Source of the DNA: an uncultured Pseudogracilibacillus sp.
GTDB lineage: Bacteria; Bacillota; Bacilli; Bacillales; Amphibacillaceae
Direction: 5' to 3'
NCBI GenBank assembly: GCA_937974845.1
Contig: CALJVC010000018.1
Location: 1 to 29,521 of the forward strand
Length of the DNA: 29,521 bases
Part shown: positions 1 to 8,292 of the stretch, piece by piece
How positions within the stretch are numbered: the first letter of the stretch is position 1
How the letters are laid out: each line of letters begins with the position of its first letter
Translations under genes and position numbers: made by a program
The notes under the pieces: generated by a model
What the model was told of the DNA's origin: nothing
What the model saw: the letters and a program-made list of their open reading frames with translations, nothing else
Databases searched by the model: none

Positions 1-1271
1 TCCCCCTCTTCCCGGCTGATAAAGGAAACGATAAAAACTAAACCAAGGGTTCCGCCGAACTGCCGAAGGGTATTGATTACCGATGTCCCATGAGGAATTA
101 AATCATCTGGCAGTGCATTAATTCCGATTGTCATTACGGGCATATTGATGAGGGCCGAACCAGCCATCGCTAACATAAAGACGACAACGGCTATAATAAA
201 GGGTGTCGTTAAATCAAAAAATATATAGGCAAAGAGACCGCTCATACCAATCATAATAAAACCTATAAGCACAATCATCTTTCCCCCATAAAGGTCAAAC
301 AACTTCCCTGCAATAAAAGAAACGATGGCCAGGGTTAGGGCACCAGGCATCACAACGAGGCCTCCATAATAAGCCGAAAAACCTTGAGCATTTTGCACAA
401 ACATCGGCATCATCGTTTCGAAGGAAATTAATAAAGTAAAGGCTAAAATAGAAATGAACGACACTAGAGAAAATACCGGCGTCTTTAACACGCGAACTTC
501 TAAAATTGGAATTTCCAACTTAAGTTGTCGGTAAACAAAAAACCCGATAGCTAGCAATCCAACAAACATACTTAGTATAGTTACTAAAGATAGCTCACCC
601 TGATCTTGTAACATCGTAAACCCGTAAAGAGCTGTACCAAACCCAATAGTTGATAATAAAATAGATGGAAAATCAATTTGAGTCGCTTTTTTCTCTGTAA
701 CATTATGCATAAAAAAGTAAACACCTACTAATAATAATAGACCAATAGGTAAAGGCACATAAAATAGAGAACGCCAGCCGAAGGAATGAATAAGTAGTCC
801 AGATAACGGCGGACCAACAGCCGGCGCAACATTAATAATCATTCCTGCTAATCCCATTGCATAGCCCCGTTTTGAACGAGGAAACAAAATATAGAGAATC
901 GTTTGCATGAGAGGCATCATCATACCCGAACCCATACCTTGGATAATACGGCCTAGCAATAGTACGCCGAAACTATTAGCAATAAGGCTAATAAATGTAC
1001 CGAGCACAAATAAAACCATAGACACTAGCATTACAGCCCGTGTACCATAGGTATCAATAAAATATGCAGTAATAGGAATTAAAATCGTCATAGTCAACAT
1101 GAAACTAGTCGTTAACCATTGTACTTGTGTTGAATTGACTGCAAATTCCACCATAATTTTCGGAAAAGCCGTTATAAGAAGAAACATCATTAAAACCGAT
1201 AAAAAAGATGCCGTTAAGGTTAATCCGATCATTATATTTTTTTCAAACTTTGTTAATTGTTTCGTTTCCAA
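1..1271 (-). CDS. DHA2-family MFS multidrug efflux transporter, C-terminus cut by window edge
   Basis: Reading the minus strand from a TTG at 1271 gives 423 codons with no stop to the window edge; the usual length is about 480-510 aa, so the C-terminal end is missing. The protein is a run of about 12 hydrophobic helices. It has the MFS motif A-like stretch IDTYGTRAVML after the second helix and the antiporter motif C-like stretch APAVGPPLSG in helix 5, as in the 14-helix EmrB/LmrB/Mdr drug:proton antiporters. It should sit in the cytoplasmic membrane and export toxic compounds; the substrate cannot be read from sequence. A TAG lies six codons upstream in frame, so the TTG, 10 nt after AGGAG, is the only start giving the first helix; an in-frame ATG comes 12 codons later. 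The class is secure, the substrate unknown. Confidence 0.9.
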   Translation of the reverse strand, partial: METKQLTKFEKNIMIGLTLTASFLSVLMMFLLITAFPKIMVEFAVNSTQVQWLTTSFMLTMTILIPITAYFIDTYGTRAVMLVSMVLFVLGTFISLIANSFGVLLLGRIIQGMGSGMMMPLMQTILYILFPRSKRGYAMGLAGMIINVAPAVGPPLSGLLIHSFGWRSLFYVPLPIGLLLLVGVYFFMHNVTEKKATQIDFPSILLSTIGFGTALYGFTMLQDQGELSLVTILSMFVGLLAIGFFVYRQLKLEIPILEVRVLKTPVFSLVSFISILAFTLLISFETMMPMFVQNAQGFSAYYGGLVVMPGALTLAIVSFIAGKLFDLYGGKMIVLIGFIMIGMSGLFAYIFFDLTTPFIIAVVVFMLAMAGSALINMPVMTIGINALPDDLIPHGTSVINTLRQFGGTLGLVFIVSFISREEG

Positions 1272-1359
1272 AGGGCATACGCTCCTATACTACAAGAATA
1301 TATCCTTATCTAAGGTATCATATTTTCAGCTTTACGTAACGTTTCACCCCTTGAAAAGC

Positions 1360-1388
1360 AATGGAACTAAGTATTTCTTAGTTCCATT
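1360..1388 (-). terminator. hairpin between the CMD-family gene and the efflux gene
   Basis: A 12-bp perfect stem (AATGGAACTAAG with CTTAGTTCCATT) has a 5-nt loop. It sits just after the stop codon of the minus-strand CMD-family gene. The minus-strand tail is GCTTTTC, while the plus side has TTTTT, so the U-tract is actually better on the plus strand. It most likely ends the CMD-family transcript before the efflux gene. Confidence 0.6.
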
Positions 1389-1404
1389 TTTAAAAGATAT
1401 ATAG

Positions 1405-1818
1405 TTACTTCACTTGTGAAGTATCCACTGTTATTCCTTGTTCTTCAAATACCTCTTGGCAAACACGTAAAGCATTTAACACTTTAGGAAAACCACAATA
1501 AGGAATTAAGTGCATGATACATCCGACTAATTCTTCAGGTTTTAAACCGACGGCTAACCCTGTTTTAACATGCATTCCGATTTGTGGGAGTCCTTGAGCG
1601 ACGAGGGCAGAAATCGTCGATAAAACCTTCTGCTTATTATCGATTCCTGGACGGGCATAAATATCTCCAAAAGCAAATTCTACCACATATTTTTGTAAGT
1701 CCGGAGCGATATCTTGAAAGCCTTCGCCGATATCCATGTGCCCAGTTGGACGGTTTCCTTCTTCTAAAATTAACTCACCTAGCTTTTCCATACCTTTTTC
1801 ATAACGTTTTGATTCCAT
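1405..1818 (-). CDS. carboxymuconolactone decarboxylase (CMD) family protein
   Basis: This is a 137-aa protein of the small all-helical CMD/AhpD-like superfamily. The diagnostic C-terminal half runs from about residue 80: HVKTGLAVGLKPEELVG, then IPYCGFPKVLNAL, the usual G-P-x-x-x-N-A ending of the domain. Family members include gamma-carboxymuconolactone decarboxylase and AhpD-type peroxidase partners. This one lacks a CxxC redox pair, so the AhpD peroxidase role is unlikely, and the real substrate is unknown. I chose the ATG at 1818 rather than the in-frame one at 1836, because AAAGGAGGT lies between them at ideal spacing from 1818. It is single, divergent from the C45 hydrolase gene, and closed by a hairpin. 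Confidence 0.85.
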   Translation of the reverse strand: MESKRYEKGMEKLGELILEEGNRPTGHMDIGEGFQDIAPDLQKYVVEFAFGDIYARPGIDNKQKVLSTISALVAQGLPQIGMHVKTGLAVGLKPEELVGCIMHLIPYCGFPKVLNALRVCQEVFEEQGITVDTSQVK

Positions 1819-1845
1819 TTTTATACCTCCTTTCATTTATCCTAA

Positions 1846-1874
1846 TATATATCTAGGGAAAAATTAAGTGTAAA
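1846..1874 (-). promoter_or_regulatory. putative sigma-A promoter of the CMD-family gene
   Basis: On the minus strand there is TTTACA (1869-1874), a 17-nt spacer, then TATATA (1846-1851). It lies about 28 nt upstream of the CMD-family start codon, so the leader would be short. The -10 is only a moderate match. Confidence 0.45.
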
Positions 1875-1892
1875 GGTAAATTATGTATATAC

Positions 1893-1923
1893 TTGACAAA
1901 GCCAATCTTTGCAAGCCTAATAC
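1893..1923 (+). promoter_or_regulatory. putative promoter of the C45-family hydrolase gene
   Basis: A perfect TTGACA at 1893-1898 is followed by weak -10 options: CCTAAT with a 17-nt spacer or TAATAC with 19 nt. It lies 50-80 nt upstream of the plus-strand start at 1974 and is divergent from the CMD-family promoter, leaving about 20 nt between the two -35 elements. Confidence 0.5.
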
Positions 1924-1973
1924 TTTAAAGATACAATAACGATAGACTTTAACTTATGATAAGGAGTTTTATC

Positions 1974-3029
1974 ATGATTCGCGTTCATAGTGATGTTATT
2001 CAATTTAGAGGCTCCCATTACGACTTCGGCTACGCTCAAGGAGAAAGTCTAAAAAACAGTCTCCTTTTAAAAAACCGCAAAGTCCAATGGCTTTCTAGTC
2101 CTTATTCCCAAGTTTATATTGATGTCAAAGCCTTTAAGCGGGATCTCCTACGTTTTTCTCCTCCCGTTTATGAAGAAATAATGGGTCTACAAGATGCCTT
2201 ACAATTATCAATCGAGGACACAATTCGCCTATTCGGAGGCTACGACACCGACCGAATCAAAAGCGGATGTTCAATCTTTCTCACCGAGGAATATATGGTA
2301 AGAAATTATGATAACGCACCCCAAACCTACGAAGGCCGTTTCGTCTTCTACCAACCGACCGATAGAGGGTATGCTAGTCTTGGACCTTCCATGCAAATTA
2401 CAGGTAGGACTGACGGAATGAATGAGAAGGGTTTAGTAATGGGCTATAATTTCATCAATACGAAACAAAAGGCAAACGGGTTTATTTGCAATATGATTGG
2501 GCGTCTGGTCTTAGAAAACTGTGGAACGATCGATGAGGCAATCGAATTATTAAAAGCTATACCCCATCGTCATTCCTTTAGCTATCCTCTATTAGATGCT
2601 AAAGGTAACTATGTCGTTGTCGAAGCTTCCCCAAGAGATGTCGTTGTACATCAAGAACATCTTTGTACTAATCATTTCACTAAATTAACGCAAGAAAACC
2701 GTTATAGGATGGAGGACTCCCTACGCCGTAAAAAAGAAATGGCTAAGCAGGAAACCTCCGTTACCGATAGTCTTAGTGCCTATAAAATGATGAACGATAC
2801 AGAACGAGGCGTTTTTTCAACAAGTTACGGTACTTGGTCAGGAACCTTACATACAGCCCTTTATATTCCTAAGGAAAGAACCGTTGGATTTGCTCTGGGC
2901 GGTGATCGAAAACCTGTCTTTTTTTCTTTTGCCGAATGGTTAAAAGGAAAACGACTTCCTATCACAACAATTAATGGAGAGTTAAAAAGTCAAATCGGAT
3001 TTGCTAATAGAAGGCTTTCAAAAGCTTAA
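1974..3029 (+). CDS. C45-family (acyl-coenzyme A:6-APA acyltransferase-like) Ntn hydrolase
   Basis: This 351-aa protein resembles the C45 N-terminal-nucleophile family, whose founder is the Penicillium isopenicillin-N acyltransferase. The likely nucleophile is Cys99 in SGCSIF, preceded by glycine as in that family. It is followed by VRNYDNAP (the family's R-N-x-D element) and by GRTDGMNEKGLVMGYNFIN, the typical N-E-x-G-L beta strand. In this family the precursor cleaves itself before the cysteine and then hydrolyses or transfers an amide-linked acyl group. Bacterial members are often proposed to act on N-acyl amino acids or beta-lactam side chains, but the substrate here is unknown. No signal peptide is visible. 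I chose ATG 1974, which follows AAGGAG by 7 nt, over the in-frame ATG 1956, which precedes that site. Confidence 0.82.
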   Translation: MIRVHSDVIQFRGSHYDFGYAQGESLKNSLLLKNRKVQWLSSPYSQVYIDVKAFKRDLLRFSPPVYEEIMGLQDALQLSIEDTIRLFGGYDTDRIKSGCSIFLTEEYMVRNYDNAPQTYEGRFVFYQPTDRGYASLGPSMQITGRTDGMNEKGLVMGYNFINTKQKANGFICNMIGRLVLENCGTIDEAIELLKAIPHRHSFSYPLLDAKGNYVVVEASPRDVVVHQEHLCTNHFTKLTQENRYRMEDSLRRKKEMAKQETSVTDSLSAYKMMNDTERGVFSTSYGTWSGTLHTALYIPKERTVGFALGGDRKPVFFSFAEWLKGKRLPITTINGELKSQIGFANRRLSKA

Positions 3030-3055
3030 AAACTTTCACTAAAAAAATTAAAAAA

Positions 3056-3084
3056 TTCCTCCCTTTATAAAAACTAGGGAGGAA
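3056..3084 (-). terminator. intrinsic terminator of the aldo/keto reductase gene
   Basis: A 9-bp stem (TTCCTCCCT with AGGGAGGAA) has an 11-nt loop. Read on the minus strand it is followed by TTTTTAATTTTTTT. It lies 27 nt beyond the reductase stop codon. The plus side has no U-tract, so it mainly serves the minus strand, though it also separates the convergent C45 gene. Confidence 0.8.
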
Positions 3085-3110
3085 AATACGGTTAAGACTA
3101 ATCTAACTAA

Positions 3111-4058
3111 TTATAATCCTTCGAAAATCCGATCAATCTCGTTTACTTCCTCTTCAGTAAGAACAACTTTTCTAGAAAGCTTATTCGCCTGCACTTGCTC
3201 CGGTCGTTTAGCGCCAGGAATGATGACATCGATGGCTTCATGATGTAAATACCTTGCTAAAACAAGTTGAGCGATTTCTACTTTCTTCGTTTCTGCTAGA
3301 GGACGGAGTTGATTGACACGGTCAAGGACTTCTTTAAATCGACCTCTTTGAAAATCAGCTTGTTGCTTTCTTAAATCTCCATCCGGAAAACTTGTATCTA
3401 ACGTATAGGTACCTGTTAATAAACCAGAAGCAAGGGGAAAATACGGAACAAAGGAAATATTTTCTTTTAACGTATAAGGCATAATTTCCTTTTCTGCTGT
3501 TCGATCAAGGAGATTAAATTTCCCTTGATACACATCGACGTAGCCGTCGCGATTTGCCTCTTTTAACTGCTGTAAGGAAAAGTTGGAGACACCTATCGCC
3601 CGAATTTTCCCTTCATCTTTCAACTCCTTGAGTGCCCCAACCGCTTCATATTTCGGAGTCTTATCATCCGGATAATGAATATAAAATAAATCAATATAGT
3701 CGGTCTGTAATCGTCTGAGGCTATCTTCAACAGCCTGTCTTAAAAAATCAGGATGGTTGTTGTAAACCGTGTACCCTTCCGAATCATCATGGGCAGCCTT
3801 TGAAGCTAAAACAATGTCCTTCCTTTTTCCTGTCTCCTTTAATACTTCACCGATTATTTTTTCTGATTTCTTCGGTCCATACGTATAAGCTGTATCCCAA
3901 AAATCAATTCCATGTTCTAAGGCAGCAAATAACACCTTTCGTCCATCTCTATCTGTAATATGAGGATAGTATTTCTGTCCGCCGACAGCATTCGTTCCTA
4001 GACCGACCGGATAGACGCTTATGTTCGTTCCGCGAATTATAACTCTATTTTCTGCCAA
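3111..4058 (-). CDS. aldo/keto reductase
   Basis: This 315-aa NAD(P)H-dependent oxidoreductase has the AKR (beta/alpha)8 barrel. The catalytic tetrad is complete: Asp55 and Tyr60 in FWDTAYTYG, Lys87 in VLASKAA and His128 in FYIHYPD. The C-terminal cofactor-binding segment VIIPGAKRPEQVQAN (about residues 275-290) is typical of the YccK/IolS-like group of general-stress AKRs. It should be a cytosolic carbonyl reductase; the physiological substrate cannot be told. An open frame continues upstream to an ATG at 4142, but that extension (rich in Cys, Ile and Phe) is unlike the family. The TTG at 4058 follows AAAGGAAG by 7 nt and gives the normal N-terminus, so I used it. It is transcribed alone and ends at a strong hairpin. 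Confidence 0.9.
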   Translation of the reverse strand: MAENRVIIRGTNISVYPVGLGTNAVGGQKYYPHITDRDGRKVLFAALEHGIDFWDTAYTYGPKKSEKIIGEVLKETGKRKDIVLASKAAHDDSEGYTVYNNHPDFLRQAVEDSLRRLQTDYIDLFYIHYPDDKTPKYEAVGALKELKDEGKIRAIGVSNFSLQQLKEANRDGYVDVYQGKFNLLDRTAEKEIMPYTLKENISFVPYFPLASGLLTGTYTLDTSFPDGDLRKQQADFQRGRFKEVLDRVNQLRPLAETKKVEIAQLVLARYLHHEAIDVIIPGAKRPEQVQANKLSRKVVLTEEEVNEIDRIFEGL

Positions 4059-4181
4059 CTTTACACTTCCTTTTATTTTATTATTAAAATAGCAAGTTAT
4101 AGTACTAATTATAAACTTACAAAGAGAAGCCCATTTTTGCAAATGGAATATCTATTTTAATATACAAATTAACTTAATAGT

Positions 4182-4676
4182 TTATGTTCTTTCTTCCACG
4201 CCTCCGTCGTATATTTTTTCTCCTGTTAAAATTACAGGCGCATGGCAACATTTCGTCCGATATTGTTGATGATGGGTACGTATTCGTTTTAAACGAGTTT
4301 CCCCTTCTTTTTTACATTTTTTACAAAGGAATGTGTAAAACTTACCGACTTTTAATGTCTTCGTACTAGGTGCACCATAACGTTTTAGAGCCTGTTCGAA
4401 TTCATAGGTTCCATCCTCCATCGGCTTTCCTTTTTGATGAAAGGCATAATGAATACACTCATGCTTAAGTACACCAATAACGACTTCTTTTTTACCATAG
4501 GTTAGTAAATGACCTGATAATTCGATTCGCAAAGGGCTACCTTCTCGATCCATGACATATCGACCCAAGCTAGAACGTAGACGATTATTTCGCTTAATCG
4601 GAATATGTAAATCTATCTGAAAATTTCTCGATAAAAATTGTCGGGCAATAGCCTCTAATTCTTTTTCTGTATACAT
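4182..4676 (-). CDS. SprT-like family metalloprotein (YdcK-like)
   Basis: This 164-aa protein has the SprT layout. An N-terminal metalloprotease-like domain carries HECIH at residues 72-76 plus His80. A small C-terminal zinc ribbon has CKKC at 118-121 and a second cysteine pair at 143-144. The IELSGHLL stretch and the order fit bacterial SprT-like proteins of the B. subtilis YdcK type, with slightly longer length. The fold is that of zinc peptidases related to eukaryotic Spartan/SPRTN, which cuts DNA-protein crosslinks, but the bacterial role is not established. The ATG start is preceded by AAGGATGA. The gene stands alone between the aldo/keto reductase and the thioesterase terminator. Confidence 0.88.
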   Translation of the reverse strand: MYTEKELEAIARQFLSRNFQIDLHIPIKRNNRLRSSLGRYVMDREGSPLRIELSGHLLTYGKKEVVIGVLKHECIHYAFHQKGKPMEDGTYEFEQALKRYGAPSTKTLKVGKFYTFLCKKCKKEGETRLKRIRTHHQQYRTKCCHAPVILTGEKIYDGGVEERT

Positions 4677-4750
4677 TAACTCATCCTTCTTTTACAAACA
4701 TCCTTTCTATAATCCTACCATCCCTTTGTCATCTAGGAAAGAATAAATAA

Positions 4751-4782
4751 AAAGTGGCATAAGTGAAACCTATGCCAACTTT
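4751..4782 (-). terminator. intrinsic terminator of the SCP2/thioesterase operon
   Basis: An 11-bp stem with one bulged base (AAAGTGGCATA with TATGCCAACTTT) has a 9-nt loop. On the minus strand it is followed by TTATTTATTC. It lies 14 nt past the thioesterase stop codon. Confidence 0.7.
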
Positions 4783-4796
4783 ACAATAAAAATTTA

Positions 4797-5228
4797 TTAA
4801 GCTAAAAGTTCTTCTTTAAGATCTTCCGGTATTGCTCGTGCCTTACCGGTGGACGGATCTAAACTTACTAAATTACCACGACCGATTAAACATTCCTTAC
4901 CTTCTTGGTTTTCCCCTAAATAATGAATATCTATAGAACTATTCCCGACTGTATTCGCTTTCACAAAAAGACGAAGACGATCACCAAAATATAAAGGGTG
5001 TAAATAATCGCACTGTAAATCAGCGACGACGAAAATCGTAGAACTAGAAGTCGTAAGACCCTTCGATGCTAAAAACTCTATTCTGCCTTGTTCAAAATAA
5101 ATAAAGGCTGAAACGTTGTTTACATGACCGAACATATCTGTTTCTGAAAAACGAATCGGAATATCTGTATAAAAAGAGAATTCTTTTTTCCAAGTCTCAT
5201 AATTTTCTATATAAGAGATATGTTTCAT
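4797..5228 (-). CDS. acyl-CoA thioesterase, hot-dog fold (4HBT/YbgC-FadM type)
   Basis: This 143-aa protein is a single hot-dog domain of the 4-hydroxybenzoyl-CoA thioesterase family. The active-site helix reads FSETDMFGHVNNVSAFIYFEQGR, with Asp31 as the probable catalytic acid and the GHVNN signature at 34-38. Such enzymes hydrolyse acyl-CoA thioesters to free CoA and acid in the cytosol; chain length preference cannot be predicted. The start follows GGAGGT by 7 nt. The gene lies 18 nt downstream of the SCP2-domain gene, in the same direction and with one terminator, so the two are probably cotranscribed. SCP2 domains bind lipids or acyl-CoA, which suggests delivery of a lipid-like ligand to the thioesterase. 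Confidence 0.88.
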   Translation of the reverse strand: MKHISYIENYETWKKEFSFYTDIPIRFSETDMFGHVNNVSAFIYFEQGRIEFLASKGLTTSSSTIFVVADLQCDYLHPLYFGDRLRLFVKANTVGNSSIDIHYLGENQEGKECLIGRGNLVSLDPSTGKARAIPEDLKEELLA

Positions 5229-5246
5229 TTGATCTACCTCCAGTTT

Positions 5247-5591
5247 TTATAAGGAGTAGTTTTTTAAAATTTGCTCAAGTTTTAAAGCATCACCAATATT
5301 TCCTTTAAGTTTTAAACGGCGAGTCATAAAGGCATTCGTAGCATTTAAATCTCCCGTTAATAAACGTTTAAAGTTTGACTCATTCATTGATAAGTAACAA
5401 TTGGCATCATCAATAGCCCCAAACTTTACTTCTGCTTTTCCGTCTTTAAAAATTAGACTATAAGACTTTTCCTCATCTGCCTTAATATGAAAAGTATAGG
5501 AAGCGTTTAAATTTTCTGCTAAACTATTTTCTGCAGTTTTTGAGGAGATTGTTTGCCAAATTTCTTCTAAACTCATGTTTTCTAAATCCAC
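5247..5591 (-). CDS. SCP2 sterol-binding domain protein
   Basis: This small protein of about 114 aa is essentially one SCP2 (sterol carrier protein 2-like) domain. It has the alternation of strands seen in SYTFHIKADEEKSYSLIF, the D-A-x-x-x-L-x-M segment around residue 65, then the hydrophobic GDLNATNAFMTRRLKLKGN turn and C-terminal helix. These domains form a pocket for lipids, fatty acyl chains or CoA esters. I prefer the GTG at 5591, which has AAAGG 9 nt upstream. The in-frame ATG at 5600 directly abuts that AAAGG and would have no spacing. It is the first gene of a two-gene unit with the hot-dog thioesterase. Confidence 0.85.
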   Translation of the reverse strand: MDLENMSLEEIWQTISSKTAENSLAENLNASYTFHIKADEEKSYSLIFKDGKAEVKFGAIDDANCYLSMNESNFKRLLTGDLNATNAFMTRRLKLKGNIGDALKLEQILKNYSL

Positions 5592-5629
5592 TTCTACCAT
5601 CCTTTCTCAAGATGAATTACTGTTCATTT

Positions 5630-5635
5630 ATTATA
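5630..5635 (-). promoter_or_regulatory. putative -10 element for the SCP2/thioesterase operon
   Basis: A perfect TATAAT on the minus strand lies about 40 nt upstream of the SCP2 start. I see no good -35 at 17 nt, so the assignment is tentative. Confidence 0.35.
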
Positions 5636-5670
5636 ATATGAATCAACAAAAATAGAAAGTAAACAAAAAA

Positions 5671-5703
5671 TATGGACTGAATCTAGACGAGATTCAGTCC
5701 ATA
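5671..5703 (-). terminator. intrinsic terminator of sdhCAB
   Basis: A perfect 14-bp stem (TATGGACTGAATCT with AGATTCAGTCCATA) has a 5-nt loop and is followed on the minus strand by TTTTTTGTTTAC. It lies 12 nt past the sdhB stop. Confidence 0.92.
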
Positions 5704-5714
5704 TATGGTCTTTA

Positions 5715-6479
5715 TTAGTGAGCATTGTCACTACCAAAGAAGTTTTTGAAGGATTGTAAAACAGTAGCTCGGTTCATCGCTGCGATAGATGTCGTTAAAG
5801 GAATACCTTTCGGACATACTTGAACACAGTTTTGTGCGTTACCGCAACCGACGATACCGCCTTCTTCCATTAAACCAGCTAAACGATCACTCTTATTCAT
5901 TTCACCAGTTGGGTGTGAGTTGAATAATCTAGCTTGAGAAATTGCAGCTGGTCCAATGAATGTAGACTTATCGTTAACGTTTGGACAAGCCTCTAAACAA
6001 ACACCGCATGTCATACATTTAGATAGTTCATAAGCCCACTGACGTTTCTTCTCTGGCATCCGTGGACCTGGTCCTAAATCGTAGGTTCCATCGATTGGAA
6101 TCCAAGCTTTAACCTGCTTTAAGGCGTCGAACATTCTTGAGCGGTCTACAATTAAGTCCCGTACAACTGGGAAAGTAGACATTGGCTCTAAACGAATTGG
6201 TTGTTCTAACTTATCGATTAGAGCGGCACAGGATTGACGGGCTTTTCCATTGATTACCATGGAACAGGCACCGCAAACTTCCTCTAGACAGCTCATCTCC
6301 CATTGAACAGGAGTTGTCTTCTTACCATCTGCCGTTACAGGGTTCTTCTGAATCTCCATTAGAGCGCTAATAACGTTCATATTCGGACGATACGGTACTT
6401 CAAACGTTTCTTCGTAAGAAGGAGAGTCTGGACCATCTTGTCGCTTAATAATAAACGTTACTGTCTTCTTGTCAGCCAT
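5715..6479 (-). CDS. sdhB: succinate dehydrogenase iron-sulfur subunit
   Basis: This 254-aa subunit carries electrons from the flavoprotein to the membrane quinone site in respiratory complex II. All cluster ligands are visible. The [2Fe-2S] set is Cys64, Cys69, Cys72 and Cys84. The ferredoxin-like domain has CMTCGVCLEACP (155, 158, 161, 165) and CGNAQNCVQVCP (212, 218, 222) for the [4Fe-4S] and [3Fe-4S] clusters. Length and spacing match the B. subtilis type. It is the last gene of sdhCAB, 3 nt after sdhA, and is closed by a strong hairpin. Confidence 0.98.
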   Translation of the reverse strand: MADKKTVTFIIKRQDGPDSPSYEETFEVPYRPNMNVISALMEIQKNPVTADGKKTTPVQWEMSCLEEVCGACSMVINGKARQSCAALIDKLEQPIRLEPMSTFPVVRDLIVDRSRMFDALKQVKAWIPIDGTYDLGPGPRMPEKKRQWAYELSKCMTCGVCLEACPNVNDKSTFIGPAAISQARLFNSHPTGEMNKSDRLAGLMEEGGIVGCGNAQNCVQVCPKGIPLTTSIAAMNRATVLQSFKNFFGSDNAH

Positions 6480-6482
6480 GGT

Positions 6483-8264
6483 TTATTTACTCCCTTCGCT
6501 AGGTTTATTCGGCTTGCTTGTTGTTGTGTAGTCACGTTTTCTTGGTGGAATTAAGGAAACGTCGACATCTTCATAAGAAATCACTGGTGCTTGCTTCTCT
6601 GCATCAAACTCAGCGATTGTAGTCTTTAAGAAGTTCTCATCATCACGTTCAGGGAATTCAGGTTTATAGTGCGCGCCTCGGCTTTCATCACGCTTGTAAG
6701 CACCGATCGTAATAACACGGGCTAAGTGAATCATATTCTTTAACTGGCGCGTAAACATGACACCCTGGTTACTCCATCTTGAAGTATCTTGGATGTTGAT
6801 ATTCTCCCAACGCTCTAAGAGTTCTTGTAATTTTTCGTCTGTCTTTAAGAGACGAGCGTTTTCACGTACAACGGTAACGTTATCTGTCATCCATTCACCT
6901 AGTTCTTGGTGAAGGAGATAGGCGTTTTCCGTACCATCCATCTTTAATAAATCTTCGAAAGCTTCCTCTTCTTCTTTCACACGGGCATCAAATAAGCTTG
7001 ATGGTAATTCTTCCGCATGTTTTTCTAAACCTTCGATGTATTCAATTGCCTTTGGACCGGCAACCATTCCACCGTAGATTGCTGAGAGTAAGGAGTTAGC
7101 TCCAAGACGGTTAGCACCGTGTTGTGAGTAATCACATTCTCCTGCAGCGAAAATACCTGGAATGTTAGTCATCTGTTCATAGTCAACCCATAATCCACCC
7201 ATAGAGTAGTGAACCGCTGGGAAAATCTTCATCGGAACTTTACGAGGGTCTTCTCCAACGAACTTCTCGTAAATTTCAATGATTCCTCCAAGCTTAATAT
7301 CTAACTCTTTCGGATCCTTATGGGATAGGTCTAAGTAAACCATGTTTTCCCCGTTAATACCTAGCTTTTGGTTAACACATACGTCGAAAATCTCACGAGT
7401 TGCGATATCTCGAGGTACTAAGTTACCATAGGCAGGATATTTTTCTTCAAGGAAATACCAAGGTTCTCCATCTTTATACGTCCATACACGACCACCTTCA
7501 CCTCGAGCAGACTCACTCATTAAGCGAAGTTTGTCGTCGCCTGGAATTGCTGTTGGGTGAATCTGAATAAATTCACCGTTAGCGTATTTGGCTCCTTGTT
7601 GATATAAAATACTTGCTGCAGATCCGGTATTAATCATTGAGTTCGTTGATTTTCCGAAGATAATTCCTGGTCCTCCGGTAGCCATAATCGTTGCATCTGA
7701 ACGGAAAGCACGGATTTCATGGCTCTTTAAGTTTTGTGCAACGAGTCCACGACCTACACCGTCTTCATCAATAACAGCACCTAAGAATTCCCAGCCTTCA
7801 TATTTTGTAACAAGTCCTTCTACTTCAAAACGACGAACTTGTTCATCAAGAGCATATAATAATTGCTGACCAGTCGTTGCACCAGCGAAGGCTGTCCGGT
7901 GGTGCTGCGTACCTCCGAAACGTCTAAAATCTAACAATCCTTCCGGCGTACGGTTAAACATAACACCCATACGGTCTAACATATGAATGATACTTGGAGC
8001 AGCTTCACACATTGCTTTTACTGGTGGTTGGTTCGCTAAGAAGTCTCCACCGTAAATCGTGTCGTCAAAGTGAATCCAAGGTGAATCTCCTTCACCTTTT
8101 GTATTAACTGCACCGTTAATACCACCTTGCGCACAAACAGAGTGAGAGCGTTTTACTGGTACTATTGAGAATAAATCTACATGAACGCCAGCTTCAGCAG
8201 CTTTGATCGTTGCCATTAATCCAGCAAGACCGCCACCTACTACTGCGATTTTTCTGTTACTCAT
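6483..8264 (-). CDS. sdhA: succinate dehydrogenase flavoprotein subunit
   Basis: This 593-aa subunit oxidises succinate to fumarate in the TCA cycle. The N-terminal Rossmann signature VVGGGLAGLMA is at 8-18. HSVCAQGGING at 41-51 contains the histidine expected to carry the covalent FAD. HHRTAFAGATTG and SARGEGGRVW (about residue 250) supply dicarboxylate-binding and catalytic groups, and GLWVDYEQMTNIPGIFAAGE is the typical second FAD-binding region. The start follows GGGAGGGAG. It lies 28 nt after sdhC and 3 nt before sdhB, as in the Bacillus sdhCAB order. Confidence 0.98.
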   Translation of the reverse strand: MSNRKIAVVGGGLAGLMATIKAAEAGVHVDLFSIVPVKRSHSVCAQGGINGAVNTKGEGDSPWIHFDDTIYGGDFLANQPPVKAMCEAAPSIIHMLDRMGVMFNRTPEGLLDFRRFGGTQHHRTAFAGATTGQQLLYALDEQVRRFEVEGLVTKYEGWEFLGAVIDEDGVGRGLVAQNLKSHEIRAFRSDATIMATGGPGIIFGKSTNSMINTGSAASILYQQGAKYANGEFIQIHPTAIPGDDKLRLMSESARGEGGRVWTYKDGEPWYFLEEKYPAYGNLVPRDIATREIFDVCVNQKLGINGENMVYLDLSHKDPKELDIKLGGIIEIYEKFVGEDPRKVPMKIFPAVHYSMGGLWVDYEQMTNIPGIFAAGECDYSQHGANRLGANSLLSAIYGGMVAGPKAIEYIEGLEKHAEELPSSLFDARVKEEEEAFEDLLKMDGTENAYLLHQELGEWMTDNVTVVRENARLLKTDEKLQELLERWENINIQDTSRWSNQGVMFTRQLKNMIHLARVITIGAYKRDESRGAHYKPEFPERDDENFLKTTIAEFDAEKQAPVISYEDVDVSLIPPRKRDYTTTSKPNKPSEGSK

Positions 8265-8292
8265 TATTTAAAACTCCCTCCCTAGTATCGGT

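Noticed and set aside
1099..1404. Plus-strand ORF of 101 codons
   Set aside because: It lies antisense to the efflux transporter and its 5' region, has no good ribosome binding site and no recognisable family. The minus-strand reading is clearly an MFS protein.
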